This document shows positions 1 through 6,822 of a stretch of DNA of 12,223 nucleotides, one piece after another (positions within the stretch are counted from its first letter, which is position 1; each line of letters begins with the position of its first letter). Both the position numbers and the translations under genes were made by a program. The stretch is from NCBI GenBank assembly GCA_003525525.1, contig DQED01000096.1, positions 1 to 12,223 on the forward strand, written 5' to 3'. Below the pieces are notes generated by a model. The model saw nothing but the letters and a program-made list of their open reading frames with translations. It was not told the origin of the DNA and did no database searches. This DNA is from Desulfovibrio sp. (GTDB taxonomy: Bacteria > Desulfobacterota > Desulfovibrionia > Desulfovibrionales > Desulfovibrionaceae).

Positions 1-290
1 TTCATGGCGTCGAGGATGGCGCGCGTGCCCTGGCGCTGCGCGGCGATGCGCGCCGCCACGTCAAGGTCGCGCGGCGGCGCATAGGCGTGGACGACGGCCT
101 CGCAGCCGGCAAGGGCCGCGGCCAGGGCGGCGACGTCGGCGACGTCCACGGCCTTGGGGGTGAGGTTCGGATGGGCGGGCAACTTCTCCGCATGGCGCAC
201 GATTGCCGTGACGTCGTGGCCCCGGGACAAGGCCTCCTGCAAAATGGCGGAGCCGACGTAGCCCGTGGCCCCGATGAGCGCGATGCGCAT
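1..290 (-). CDS. NAD(P)-binding reductase, NmrA/YwnB-like, N-terminal part
   Basis: The first 96 codons of a Rossmann-fold NAD(P)-binding protein; the 3' end lies beyond the left edge. The start ATG at 288-290 is preceded by a strong GAGGAGG ribosome binding site. Residues 3-13 form the beta strand and glycine loop IALIGATGYVG (GxxGxxG), typical of the atypical short-chain dehydrogenase / NmrA group. Residues 25-33 (HDVTAIVRH) fit the second strand, where the Arg would favour NADP(H), and a DVAD stretch near residue 50 fits the usual adenine-contacting region. It is divergent from an HxlR regulator at 408, a common pairing in which the regulator controls a small oxidoreductase. Substrate unknown; a flavin- or quinone-related reductase is only a guess. 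Confidence is high for the fold, low for the function. Confidence 0.85.
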   Translation of the reverse strand, partial: MRIALIGATGYVGSAILQEALSRGHDVTAIVRHAEKLPAHPNLTPKAVDVADVAALAAALAGCEAVVHAYAPPRDLDVAARIAAQRQGTRAILDAM

Positions 291-328
291 GCTGTGCCTC
301 CTCGCGGCGTGGAGCCGCTTTGCAGCAA

Positions 329-394
329 GGTTACCATTTGTTACCAGGTTGTGAAGAAGGCAGTTTTTCCTGCCCAGGTAACACCGCAGTAACC
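329..394. promoter_or_regulatory. Candidate HxlR operator cluster in divergent promoter region
   Basis: The 117-bp gap between the divergent genes holds two direct copies of GTTACC (330-335 and 340-345, spaced 10 bp) and two reversed copies of GTAAC (378-382 and 389-393, spaced 11 bp). The arrangement is mirror-like and close to one helical turn per step. A small hairpin (GGCAG, 6-nt loop, CTGCC) sits between the pairs. HxlR-type dimers commonly bind inverted repeats in their own divergent promoter, so autoregulation plus control of the reductase is a reasonable inference. No clear -35/-10 pair was seen. Confidence 0.45.
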
Positions 395-407
395 CCAAGG
401 ACCGCCA

Positions 408-827
408 ATGCCCTCACGCGACGAGACTCCGCTTACCACTGCGGCGCGCTCCCGGGAGCCCTGCCCCATCCGCGACGTGCTCGACCGCATCGGCGACAAA
501 TGGAGCGTGCTCATCATCCTGAACCTGGGCAAGCGCGGAGAGACCCGGTTCAACGAACTGCAACGGGCCGTGGGGGGCATCTCCAAGCGCATGCTCTCCA
601 AGAGCCTGCAAAGCCTGGAACGTGATGGACTGGTCGCGCGCACGGTCACGGACGGCTATCCTCCGGCGGTGCGTTACGCCCTGACCGCGCTCGGACGATC
701 CCTGGGCGATCCCATCGCTTCCCTGGCCGCCTGGGCCGTGGCCCATCGCGACGCCGTGGCCAGGGCGCGCGAGGCCTTCGACACATTGCGCGCCGCCGGT
801 GAACGCACGCCCTGGCGGCATTCCTGA
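408..827 (+). CDS. HxlR-family winged-helix transcriptional regulator
   Basis: 139 aa, a usual length for this MarR-related family. Start ATG at 408 with AAGG 7 nt upstream. Residues 20-105 carry the family signature: CPIRDVLDRIGDKWS, then LxxGxxRFNELQR, GISKRMLSKSLQSLERDGL as the recognition region, and Y-P-P-A-V-x-Y-x-L-T-x-L-G in the wing. Cys19 lies at the position of the conserved N-terminal cysteine that in HypR/YodB/CatR-type members senses quinones, diamide or hypochlorite by thiol oxidation. Thiol sensing here is inference from that residue and from the divergent reductase gene. The C-terminal 35 residues are Ala/Arg-rich and unremarkable. It converges on feoB, with a shared terminator between them. 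Confidence 0.93.
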   Translation: MPSRDETPLTTAARSREPCPIRDVLDRIGDKWSVLIILNLGKRGETRFNELQRAVGGISKRMLSKSLQSLERDGLVARTVTDGYPPAVRYALTALGRSLGDPIASLAAWAVAHRDAVARAREAFDTLRAAGERTPWRHS

Positions 828-845
828 AGCGCCTCCCCGAAAAGC

Positions 846-880
846 CGCACGCCCGAAGCGGCTTGCTCCGGGCGTGCGGA
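846..880. terminator. Bidirectional intrinsic terminator between hxlR and feoB
   Basis: A perfect 11-bp stem (CCGCACGCCCG at 846-856 with its reverse complement at 870-880) and a 13-nt loop lie in the 89-bp gap between convergent genes. Read on the minus strand it is followed by a short T-run (complement of AAAA at 841-844), so it mainly ends the feoAB transcript. It probably also stops hxlR readthrough. Confidence 0.75.
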
Positions 881-916
881 TCGCGTGTCGGCGCGAGGGA
901 AGGCCCCTTTGCCAGG

Positions 917-3106
917 CTACGTCAGGAGCGCCGTGCCGACCTGGTAAATGAGGACCGAGACCACGAAGGCGAAGCACAGGCTGCCGACAACGGAGAAGGT
1001 CGCCCACTTCCAGTTCGATTCCCGGGCGATGACCACCACCGTGACCATGCAGGGCGTGTAGAGCAGCATGAAGGCGAAAACCGAAAGCACCGCCGGCAGG
1101 GACCAGGCCGGGTCGGCCGCCAGGCGTTCGCTCAAGGATTCCGGCTCCTCCGGGTCCACCTTGCCCATGGAATAGGCCGTGGCCATGGTGGAGACGAAGA
1201 CTTCCTTGGCCGCGAACGCGCCGATCAGCGCGATGTTGGCCTGCCAGGGGAAGCCGGCCAGATTGGTCAGCGGCGTGAGCGCCTCGCTCACCCGGCCGGC
1301 CGTGGAGTATTTGAGCGCCGCTTCGTTTTGCGCGTCCTCGATCTCCTTCTGGGCATCCTCGGTCAGGGTCGCCAGCTCCTCCTCGCCCGCGTCGGGATGG
1401 GCGGCCTTGACCTGTTCGGCGGCCTGCTCCTTTTGCGTGTCGTACTGGGCCACGGTATCCTCGGGCAGTTCCGGGAAGGTCATGACGGCCCACATGAGGA
1501 TGGAGACGGCGAGGATCACCGTGCCGGCCTTTTTCACGTACTGCCAGACCCGCTCCCAGGTGTGCAGCAGCACGCCGCGCAGGGTCGGCAGGCGGTAGGG
1601 CGGAATTTCCATGACGAAGGGCGTGCTTTCGCCCCTGATCATGGTGGAACGCAGGAGCTTGGAGACGAGCAGCACGAAGGCCCAGGCCGCAAGCACCACG
1701 AAGAACATGGCCCGGGTCGGATTGTCCGGGAAAAATGCGGCCACGAGCATGAGGTAGGCCGTGGTTTTGGCGCCGCAGACCATGAACGGCGCGGTGAGGA
1801 TGGTGGCCAGGCGCTCGCGCGGGCTGCGCAGGGTGCGCGCGCACATGACGCCCGGCACGGCGCAGCCGCCCGGAATGCCGCCGGACATGATCAACGGCAT
1901 GACCGACATGCCGTGCAGGCCGAAAATCCGCAGCACCCGGTCGAGCATGTAGGCCACGCGCGCCATGTAGCCGAGGTCCTCGAGGAAGACCAGCATGGCG
2001 AACATGATGCAGATAAGCGGCGTGAAGCCGATGACCGAACCCACGCCGCCGATGATGCCGCTCACGAGCAGCGACTGCACGTAGCCTTCGGGGATGTACG
2101 TGGTGCCCATCTCGCCGAGCCACTCGAAGCCTTTCTCGATCCAGCCCTGCGGATACGCGCCCAGGGTGAAGGTGACCAGGAACATGCCGTAGAGCACGGC
2201 CAGCATGATCAGCGGCCCGAGCAGCTTGTGCGTGACGATCTTGTCGATGGCGTCGGAATTGTTGCGCCGCAGTGCGTCGCTGCCGCGCACCACGCCCTGC
2301 TTGATGAGGCCGTTGATGAAGCCGTAGCGCCAGTCGGCGATGATGGCGTCCGGGGTGGTGGCGCTGTTTTTCCGGGTGACGGCCTCGGCCTCGGCGCAAA
2401 GGGCGAGCAGCGCGTCGTGGGTCGCGCCGGCCTTTGCGCCCTCGGCCAGGACCTGCTCGTCGTTTTCCAGGTACTTGACCGCCAGCCAGCGCGGGTCGTA
2501 ACGGCCGGTCAGGAACTGCGCGTCCTCGATGGCCCTGGACATGCGCTCGAGGATCGGATCGAGGTCAGGACCGTAGGACAGGCGAAACGGCGTCCATTTG
2601 CCCTGCGTCCGGTCGGCCGTTTCGGCCACGGCCTGCATGAGCTCCTTGCGGCCCTGCCCCAGACGGGCCACGCAGGGCACCACCGGCACGCCGAGCAGTT
2701 GCGACAGTTTGTCCACATCGATGGTCACGCCGCTGCGGCGCACCTCGTCCATCATGTTGAGGCCGAGCACCAGCGGCGCGCCGATCTCCATGAGCTGCAC
2801 GGCGAGATAGAGGCTGCGTTCCAGGGCCGTGGCGTCCATCATGTTGATGACCACGTCCGGGTGCTCGTCCACGATGACGTTTCGCGCGACGAGCTCCTCC
2901 ATGGAATAGGAGGTCAGGGAATAGGTGCCGGGCAAGTCCACGAGCTGGCTTATGTGGCCGTTTTCCCGGTAGATGCCCTCCAGGCGGTCCACGGTGATGC
3001 CGGGATAGTTGCCTACCCGCGCCGAGCCGCCGGTGATGGCGTTGAACATTGTGCTCTTGCCGCAGTTGGGCTGGCCGGAGACGGCCACGCGGATGGTCTG
3101 CGCCAT
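917..3106 (-). CDS. feoB: Ferrous iron transporter FeoB
   Basis: 729 aa, the inner-membrane Fe(II) transporter with an N-terminal GTPase. G motifs: G1 GQPNCGKS at 11-18, G2 region GNYPGIT at 32-38, G3 DLPG at 57-60, G4 NMMD at 117-120. A regulatory helical segment follows, then the membrane core with the two gate repeats: GCAVPGVMCART in the first and TPCMVTVVV in the second, each with the conserved cysteine. Between the gates is an acidic, Glu/Lys/Ala-rich stretch of roughly 70 residues that could form a coiled coil. ATG at 3106 was chosen over a GTG 18 nt upstream because GGAGG lies at a good distance and the family starts here. feoA ends 1 nt before this start, so the two are translationally coupled. 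The terminator at 846-880 closes the operon. Full length with no missing key residue seen. Confidence 0.97.
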   Translation of the reverse strand: MAQTIRVAVSGQPNCGKSTMFNAITGGSARVGNYPGITVDRLEGIYRENGHISQLVDLPGTYSLTSYSMEELVARNVIVDEHPDVVINMMDATALERSLYLAVQLMEIGAPLVLGLNMMDEVRRSGVTIDVDKLSQLLGVPVVPCVARLGQGRKELMQAVAETADRTQGKWTPFRLSYGPDLDPILERMSRAIEDAQFLTGRYDPRWLAVKYLENDEQVLAEGAKAGATHDALLALCAEAEAVTRKNSATTPDAIIADWRYGFINGLIKQGVVRGSDALRRNNSDAIDKIVTHKLLGPLIMLAVLYGMFLVTFTLGAYPQGWIEKGFEWLGEMGTTYIPEGYVQSLLVSGIIGGVGSVIGFTPLICIMFAMLVFLEDLGYMARVAYMLDRVLRIFGLHGMSVMPLIMSGGIPGGCAVPGVMCARTLRSPRERLATILTAPFMVCGAKTTAYLMLVAAFFPDNPTRAMFFVVLAAWAFVLLVSKLLRSTMIRGESTPFVMEIPPYRLPTLRGVLLHTWERVWQYVKKAGTVILAVSILMWAVMTFPELPEDTVAQYDTQKEQAAEQVKAAHPDAGEEELATLTEDAQKEIEDAQNEAALKYSTAGRVSEALTPLTNLAGFPWQANIALIGAFAAKEVFVSTMATAYSMGKVDPEEPESLSERLAADPAWSLPAVLSVFAFMLLYTPCMVTVVVIARESNWKWATFSVVGSLCFAFVVSVLIYQVGTALLT

Positions 3107-3107
3107 C

Positions 3108-3338
3108 TTAGAGCGCCTCCACACTGATGAAATCGGCTTCGCTGTTGCGCAGCGACAGGGTGAACCCCTTCATGCGCACCGCCACCGGATCGGCCAGGGG
3201 CGCACGCCCCACGACCATGAGCTGCGTGCCGGGCACAAGCCCCATGTCCCGGATGCGGCGCCCCAGCTCCCCGCTCGCCGTGACCGCGCTGATGCATCCC
3301 CTCTGATTGACGGCCAACTGCCGCATCGATGTGACCAT
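3108..3338 (-). CDS. feoA: Ferrous iron transport accessory protein FeoA
   Basis: 76 aa, a small SH3-like cytoplasmic protein that assists FeoB. Family features seen: LAVNQRGCISAV at the start of the barrel, LGRRIRDMGLVPGT at residues 25-38 (the classic L-x-x-M/L-G-L-x-P-G-T motif), PLADPVAVRMKGFTLSLR, and a C-terminal strand ending VEAL. ATG at 3338 has an AAGGAGGG ribosome binding site and gives the normal family length; the frame stays open upstream but without family similarity. It is the first gene of the feoAB operon, with its stop 1 nt from the feoB start. A leader of about 115 nt separates it from a Fur-type operator, so it is expected to be iron-repressed. Confidence 0.95.
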   Translation of the reverse strand: MVTSMRQLAVNQRGCISAVTASGELGRRIRDMGLVPGTQLMVVGRAPLADPVAVRMKGFTLSLRNSEADFISVEAL

Positions 3339-3449
3339 GGCTTCCCTCCTTTTGCGCCCGCCGCATGGAATCTGAGCGGCGGCCTCGCAACGCAGGCTGG
3401 CCCTGGACCGTGTAACGGCCCCGGGTGGGCGCGCCCGGCGTCGGATCGA

Positions 3450-3479
3450 TCTGTAAATGATATTCAATATCATTGTCAA
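3450..3479 (-). promoter_or_regulatory. feoAB promoter overlapping the Fur-type site
   Basis: On the minus strand a perfect -35 TTGACA occupies 3479-3474, and the spacer is the Fur-type palindrome itself. The -10 would fall near 3457-3450 (TTTACA/TTACAG), which is only a weak match. The -35 is therefore the firm part. The geometry implies direct competition between repressor and polymerase. Confidence 0.55.
3456..3474 (-). promoter_or_regulatory. Fur-type operator of feoAB
   Basis: AATGATATTCAATATCATT is a perfect 9-1-9 palindrome. Its core TGATATT-C-AATATCA fits the 7-1-7 Fur box pattern (TGAwAAT-n-ATTwTCA). It is markedly AT-rich against the surrounding DNA and lies about 120 bp upstream of feoA, the expected target. 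The centre is 18 nt downstream of the candidate -35, a position that would block RNA polymerase. A Fur-family paralogue binding here cannot be excluded. Confidence 0.85.
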
Positions 3480-3501
3480 CAATGCCGACGGACCCGCCCA
3501 G

Positions 3502-3536
3502 AAAAAAACCGCCTCCCCCGACCCGGGAAGCCGGCG
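3502..3536 (-). terminator. Intrinsic terminator after the metallophosphoesterase gene
   Basis: Just downstream of the stop at 3538, the minus strand has CGCC...GGCG with an inner C-rich/G-rich stem (some G-U pairs and a 2-nt bulge), followed immediately by seven T residues (complement of A7 at 3502-3508). It insulates this gene from the divergently placed feoA promoter region. Confidence 0.65.
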
Positions 3537-3537
3537 T

Positions 3538-4857
3538 TCAGGAAGCCGCCAGCAGCGAGGACGCGGCGGCGTAGCCCGAGGACGTGGCATTGGTCATGGC
3601 CAGCCAGTAGACGGGCAGGGTCTGCGCGGAGACGGCCGCGTCCGTGTCCGCCTGGGCGGTGTAGTAATCGGCATAGGCCGCCCGGGAGACCGGGTCGAGC
3701 AGGACTCCCCCGGCCACGGTCAGCCAATCCCCGGCCGTGGCCAGGCCATGGCCGTAGACGGCGGCGAAATCGTATTCCAGACTCCAGCCCGAACCGGGCG
3801 CGGCAAGGTCCAGGGAATAGGTTGCCTTGTCGAGAAGATCCCCGCTCGCCGTGTCGTAGGCGTAGATCTCGTAGCCGGGGTTGTTGCTGTCCACGGGCGA
3901 GATGGAGAGTGAAACGCTCGTCAGCTCCGTGGGCGCGGTCGCGGCGTCGAAGGAAACGAGCCGGAACTCGTCGCGGTGGGTATGCCCGGTGAAGGTGGCG
4001 GCGATGGTCGCGGAGTAGGCCGTTTCCAGGGCGACGAAGGCGTTGTTGAAACCGTCGGCCAGCAGACCTTTGTAGGCTGCCGCGTCGCCCGCTTCCGTCT
4101 TGTCCGCCAAGGACTTGGCATCCGCGCCGACCGGGATGTGGGTCACGACCCAGACCTTCTGGAAATCCCGGGCCGCGTCCGCGAGCTCTCCGGCGAACCA
4201 GGCGAGCTCCATGACGCCTGCCGCGGTTTCCTCGGATTTTTCGGACCAATAGATGTCGTTTAAGACGACGTACCTGATGCCGGTCGGCCCGTCGGGCTCC
4301 AGGGCGTAATAGCCGCCCTGGCTGTAGCCTGTCAGAAATGCGGCCCGGTCCGCGTCATTGCCCAGAAAAGCCGAGGCGACGGCTGGAGCGGTCAGGCTGA
4401 AGTAGGCGTCGCCGGGCGCGCTTTTGTAGTCGCCGTCGGCACTGTCGTTGTTGCCGATGGTCCACAGCACCGTGGCGTCGGGAAAACGGCTGTCCACTTC
4501 CCCGACGAAGAAGGTCACCGTTTTCTGGATGAAGGATTCGAGGCCGGCCTCGCTCGCATCCCCGGTCAGGGCCGGGTATTTGGACCAGAAGCCGTGGGCC
4601 AGGGCGTCGCCGGGGAAAATGATCAGGTCCACGCCCGAGGCGGTCCGGGCCATGCTGTCCAAGGCCGATTCGAAGAGGCTGTAATCGGTGTCCGTGCCGT
4701 AGGCGGAAAAAGCGGTCTGGCCGGAAGCGGCGAAAAGGGATTTCCACTGCGACACGTCGGCGGCGGCCAGGGCGGGAACCAGGGCCTGGTCGGCGAACGG
4801 ATCGAAATGCACGTCGGAAAAGACGAGAACCGAACCTGTCGCACCGGTCGTGGCCAT
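3538..4857 (-). CDS. Calcineurin-like metallophosphoesterase, acid-sphingomyelinase-like
   Basis: 439 aa. Two-metal phosphoesterase motifs are present in order: D15-x-H17 (FSDVHFDP), GD at 83-84 (IFPGDALAHG), G135-N-N-D138, H240 (VVTHIPVG) and GHTH at 291-294. The GGYYAL stretch near 181-186 and the overall spacing resemble the acid sphingomyelinase / endopolyphosphatase branch. The usual GNH[DE] motif reads GNND, replacing the histidine by Asn137. ATG at 4857 was chosen because GGGAG lies 7 nt upstream; ATG at 4863 is only 1 nt from it. Neither start gives a signal peptide, which is odd for a family that is often exported. The protein is Ala/Asp-rich and acidic, and its last 120 residues show no motif I recognise. 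Substrate unknown. It is monocistronic, with its own terminator, and a hairpin array fills its 5' region. Confidence 0.85.
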   Translation of the reverse strand: MATTGATGSVLVFSDVHFDPFADQALVPALAAADVSQWKSLFAASGQTAFSAYGTDTDYSLFESALDSMARTASGVDLIIFPGDALAHGFWSKYPALTGDASEAGLESFIQKTVTFFVGEVDSRFPDATVLWTIGNNDSADGDYKSAPGDAYFSLTAPAVASAFLGNDADRAAFLTGYSQGGYYALEPDGPTGIRYVVLNDIYWSEKSEETAAGVMELAWFAGELADAARDFQKVWVVTHIPVGADAKSLADKTEAGDAAAYKGLLADGFNNAFVALETAYSATIAATFTGHTHRDEFRLVSFDAATAPTELTSVSLSISPVDSNNPGYEIYAYDTASGDLLDKATYSLDLAAPGSGWSLEYDFAAVYGHGLATAGDWLTVAGGVLLDPVSRAAYADYYTAQADTDAAVSAQTLPVYWLAMTNATSSGYAAASSLLAAS

Positions 4858-4869
4858 CGCCATGCTCCC

Positions 4870-5040
4870 GCCGGCGCTTTGCGCCGGCAAGCGCCTGCCC
4901 CGGGCGCTTCCTCCCGAAGGCAGGCGTCCTGTCGAGGACCATGCCGCGCCTCAAGGCGCAGCGCCCGCAGCATCGCCTGCGGGCGCTCCACGCAAAGGCG
5001 TGCGAAGCCCCTTGCGCCTTGCCGCACGTCCGCAAGGCGC
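4870..5040. repeat. Run of seven perfect hairpins upstream of the phosphoesterase gene
   Basis: Seven perfect inverted repeats lie almost head to tail in 171 bp. They are 4870-4888 (8-bp stem, 3-nt loop), 4889-4909 (7/7), 4926-4939 (5/4), 4946-4959 (5/4), 4960-4987 (11/6), 4989-5002 (5/4) and 5014-5040 (9/9). Three of them share the same 5-4-5 geometry with different sequences. The last one on the minus strand ends directly at the ribosome binding site of the phosphoesterase gene. The block sits in what would be that gene's 5' untranslated region. A GTG-initiated minus frame (from 5048) crosses the whole block, but it has low-complexity Arg/Ala composition and is probably not a gene. Identity is unknown: a structured leader, a palindromic dispersed element, or a small RNA. 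Confidence 0.7.
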
Positions 5041-5124
5041 GCCTTCACGGAATTTCAAAAACGCTGTGAAACAGTCTCTTCTGAAAAAACAACGACAGGA
5101 TCGCCGGTGAACGTCCCGAGCTGC

Positions 5125-5415
5125 TCAGATCAGCGGACAAAACGCGCCGTGGACCATCTGCTCGGGCCACGTGGCGTTTTTCTCGGAAATGTCGGGGGCG
5201 GCGTTATTACCGTCGGGTTCGGCCGCCGCGCCCTGGCGCAGGCGGTCGCGCAGCTCGCCGGCATTGGACCGGGCGATGCCTTGGGCGGTCATCATGGCCG
5301 TGAGGTCGTGCCGCCGGGAAAAGCCCAGGCGGACGTTGCCCCCGGCGTCGAGGTAGACCTGGCAACAAAGCCGTTCGACGAGATCGCGTAGCGGATCGTA
5401 ACAGACTTCCGTCAT
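5125..5415 (-). CDS. Small hypothetical protein
   Basis: 96 aa, not recognised. The N-terminal part (MTEVCYDPLRDLVERLCCQVY, given here without its last residues) is amphipathic and contains three cysteines at residues 5, 16 and 17. The middle (residues about 30-60) looks like a folded helical segment, and the last 30 residues are polar and probably flexible. No signal peptide or membrane segment. A GGAGGG site lies 12 nt before the ATG at 5415 and directly abuts an alternative ATG at 5427, so the start is uncertain. A reasonable promoter at 5481-5509 supports it as a real gene. It lies downstream of, and in the same direction as, the deoxyribosyltransferase-like gene. Confidence 0.6.
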   Translation of the reverse strand: MTEVCYDPLRDLVERLCCQVYLDAGGNVRLGFSRRHDLTAMMTAQGIARSNAGELRDRLRQGAAAEPDGNNAAPDISEKNATWPEQMVHGAFCPLI

Positions 5416-5480
5416 GACTGGCGCCATCCCTCCAGCTAGAAGTATGCGGAGCGGGAAAACCTGTCAGAGCAGTGTCACGT

Positions 5481-5509
5481 CCAATATGCCATCCGTAACA
5501 CTCTTGCAA
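5481..5509 (-). promoter_or_regulatory. Candidate promoter of the small hypothetical gene
   Basis: On the minus strand TTGCAA (5509-5504), a 17-bp spacer and TATTGG (5486-5481) form a sigma-70-like pair about 65 bp upstream of the start codon. An imperfect 8-bp inverted repeat (AGTGTCAC at 5471-5478, GTAACACT at 5495-5502, one mismatch) brackets the -10 and could be an operator. Confidence 0.45.
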
Positions 5510-5521
5510 ATGAAACTTTGG

Positions 5522-5974
5522 TCAACTTCGCGCCGACCCGCCCGACGCGGCCGCGCGGGCGGCCAGGGCATCGAGCAACGGTTCGACATCGCGGAAGGTT
5601 CGCTCCAGGGAGCATTCGATCATGCAGTTGACGAGCGAATGGGCGGTGTCGCCGGCGACGCGGAAATCCGTGCGCAGGCCCCAGGCCGGCATGCCGCGGG
5701 CGTAGGCGAAACCCACCTCCCAGGCCGTGCCGTCGTCCACCTGCGGCCCGTCCAGGACCGCCGCGACCAGATCGCAGCCCGCGAGCCCTTCCACGCAGCC
5801 GCGGAAAATGTGCGCCTTGGCCGCCGGCCCCATGGCCTCCAGGTCGTCGTCCGCAAAAAGGTCCCCGGGCCACAGGGCCGCAACCCCCGGCAGGGCTGCG
5901 ACGCGGTCGCGCAGATGGGCCATGAACCGGCGTTCGGCCTGGGAAAAAAGGGGTCCGGCGAGATAGACGCGCAT
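5522..5974 (-). CDS. Nucleoside 2-deoxyribosyltransferase family protein
   Basis: 150 aa, close to the usual length. Family members transfer or hydrolyse the N-glycosidic bond of (deoxy)nucleosides in purine/pyrimidine salvage; some act as nucleotide hydrolases, so the exact reaction is open. Motifs: VYLAGPLFSQAERRF at 3-17 (nucleotide-binding loop), CDLVAAVLDGPQVDDGTAWE at 67-86, where D75 and D81 bind sugar and Glu86 matches the catalytic glutamate of the xDxGTxxExGxA signature, and HSLVNCMIE near 112-120 near the dimer-contacting C-terminus. ATG at 5974 has GGAG 6 nt upstream. It is cytoplasmic and soluble. The adjacent greA is divergent, and the small gene at 5125 is downstream but has its own promoter. 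Confidence 0.88.
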   Translation of the reverse strand: MRVYLAGPLFSQAERRFMAHLRDRVAALPGVAALWPGDLFADDDLEAMGPAAKAHIFRGCVEGLAGCDLVAAVLDGPQVDDGTAWEVGFAYARGMPAWGLRTDFRVAGDTAHSLVNCMIECSLERTFRDVEPLLDALAARAAASGGSARS

Positions 5975-6083
5975 CAGGGGCTCCGGGAAAAGGGTCGGGG
6001 GATGGAAAAATGCGGCGACGCCATCCTAGCCCGAAACCCCGCCCCCGGGCAACCGGGCGGCGGCCGGCCGGGACAGCCCGGGC

Positions 6084-6112
6084 TTGACCGCTGACACAGG
6101 ATGGTCTAACCC
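6084..6112 (+). promoter_or_regulatory. Possible greA promoter
   Basis: TTGACC at 6084-6089, a 17-bp spacer, then TAACCC at 6107-6112. The -35 is good and the -10 poor. It lies about 110 bp upstream of greA in the 250-bp divergent gap, where no other pair looked better. Low confidence. Confidence 0.3.
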
Positions 6113-6225
6113 AAAAACCGTCCGTGACCCGAGTGTCTCCACGACCTTTTCGCGGCCACGCCCGTCCGGGCGGGGCCGTTGTCGTTGGTTTTTCCCGACA
6201 ATCCAACCTATCGCAAGGTATGACG

Positions 6226-6711
6226 ATGGACAGTATTCCTATTTCCGTGGAAGGTTTCAGGAAACTCGAGCGCGAACTGGAGCGGCTCAAGAAAGAGCGG
6301 CCGGAAGTCATCCTGGCCATCAAGGAGGCCCGCGAGGAAGGCGACCTGCGCGAGAACGCAGGGTATGAAGCCGCCCGGGAACGCCAGGGCATGCTCGAAG
6401 CCCGCATCAACTTCATCGAATCGCGCATGCCGCGCTTCAACGTCATCGATCTGGCCACCCTCGACGGCGACCAGGCCATCTTCGGGGCCACGGTGGAGAT
6501 CGAGGACGTGGACACCGGCGACCTGAAGAAATACACCCTGCTCGGCCCGGACGAGGCCGAACCCAGCAAGGGCACCATCTCCATCCTCTCGCCGGTGGGC
6601 CAGGCCCTACTCGGCAAGCAGGTGGGCGACGAACTCGTGGTGGACGCCCCGCGCGGCAAGATCAACTACGAAGTCGTGTCCATCACCTTCAACGGCCCCA
6701 TCGCCTCCTAG
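6226..6711 (+). CDS. greA: Transcription elongation factor GreA
   Basis: 161 aa, normal length. It enters the RNA polymerase secondary channel and stimulates cleavage of backtracked RNA. N-terminal coiled coil at residues about 10-75 (EGFRKLERELERLKKERPE onward), with the tip sequence GDLREN placing the catalytic acidic pair at Asp40 and Glu43, then NAGYEAARERQ. The C-terminal FKBP-like domain (about 82-158) contains ATVEIEDVDTGDLKKYTLLGP, PVGQALLGKQVGDE and the terminal strand INYEVVSI. Of two nearby ATG codons (6220 and 6226) the second was chosen because AAGG lies 7 nt before it. It is monocistronic, and followed by two strong hairpins. Confidence 0.96.
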   Translation: MDSIPISVEGFRKLERELERLKKERPEVILAIKEAREEGDLRENAGYEAARERQGMLEARINFIESRMPRFNVIDLATLDGDQAIFGATVEIEDVDTGDLKKYTLLGPDEAEPSKGTISILSPVGQALLGKQVGDELVVDAPRGKINYEVVSITFNGPIAS

Positions 6712-6718
6712 TCCGCGC

Positions 6719-6780
6719 CCGCGGCCGGGCCGGCCGCGGCAGCCGGAACAGGGCCCCGCCCCGAAAGGGACGGGGCCCTG
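6719..6780. terminator. Tandem hairpins between convergent greA and oxidoreductase genes
   Basis: Two hairpins follow greA. The first is a perfect 10-1-10 palindrome at 6719-6739. The second, 6749-6780, has a 10-bp outer stem, one mismatch, three more pairs and a GAAA loop. Neither has a T-run, so they may act as bidirectional pause or attenuation structures, or mRNA 3'-end protectors, rather than textbook terminators. Confidence 0.6.
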
Positions 6781-6822
6781 GCGTATCTCCCGCAGGCCGT
6801 CTCTCGCGTGCGCTTCGCTGCG

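Noticed and set aside
414..2399. 661-codon minus frame overlapping hxlR and feoB
   Set aside because: Runs antisense to hxlR and out of frame within feoB; low-complexity Arg/Gly/His composition, no motif.
863..3127. 754-codon open frame on the plus strand opposite feoB
   Set aside because: His/Arg/Gly-rich translation without domains, exactly antisense to a fully conserved FeoB; an artefact of high GC in third positions.
3430..3440. GC palindrome GGGCGCGCCC in the feoA leader
   Set aside because: Short and expected by chance at this GC content; no evidence for a riboswitch in the leader.
4623..5048. GTG-started minus frame crossing the hairpin array
   Set aside because: Sequence is determined by the palindromes, it overlaps the phosphoesterase out of frame and has no ribosome binding site.
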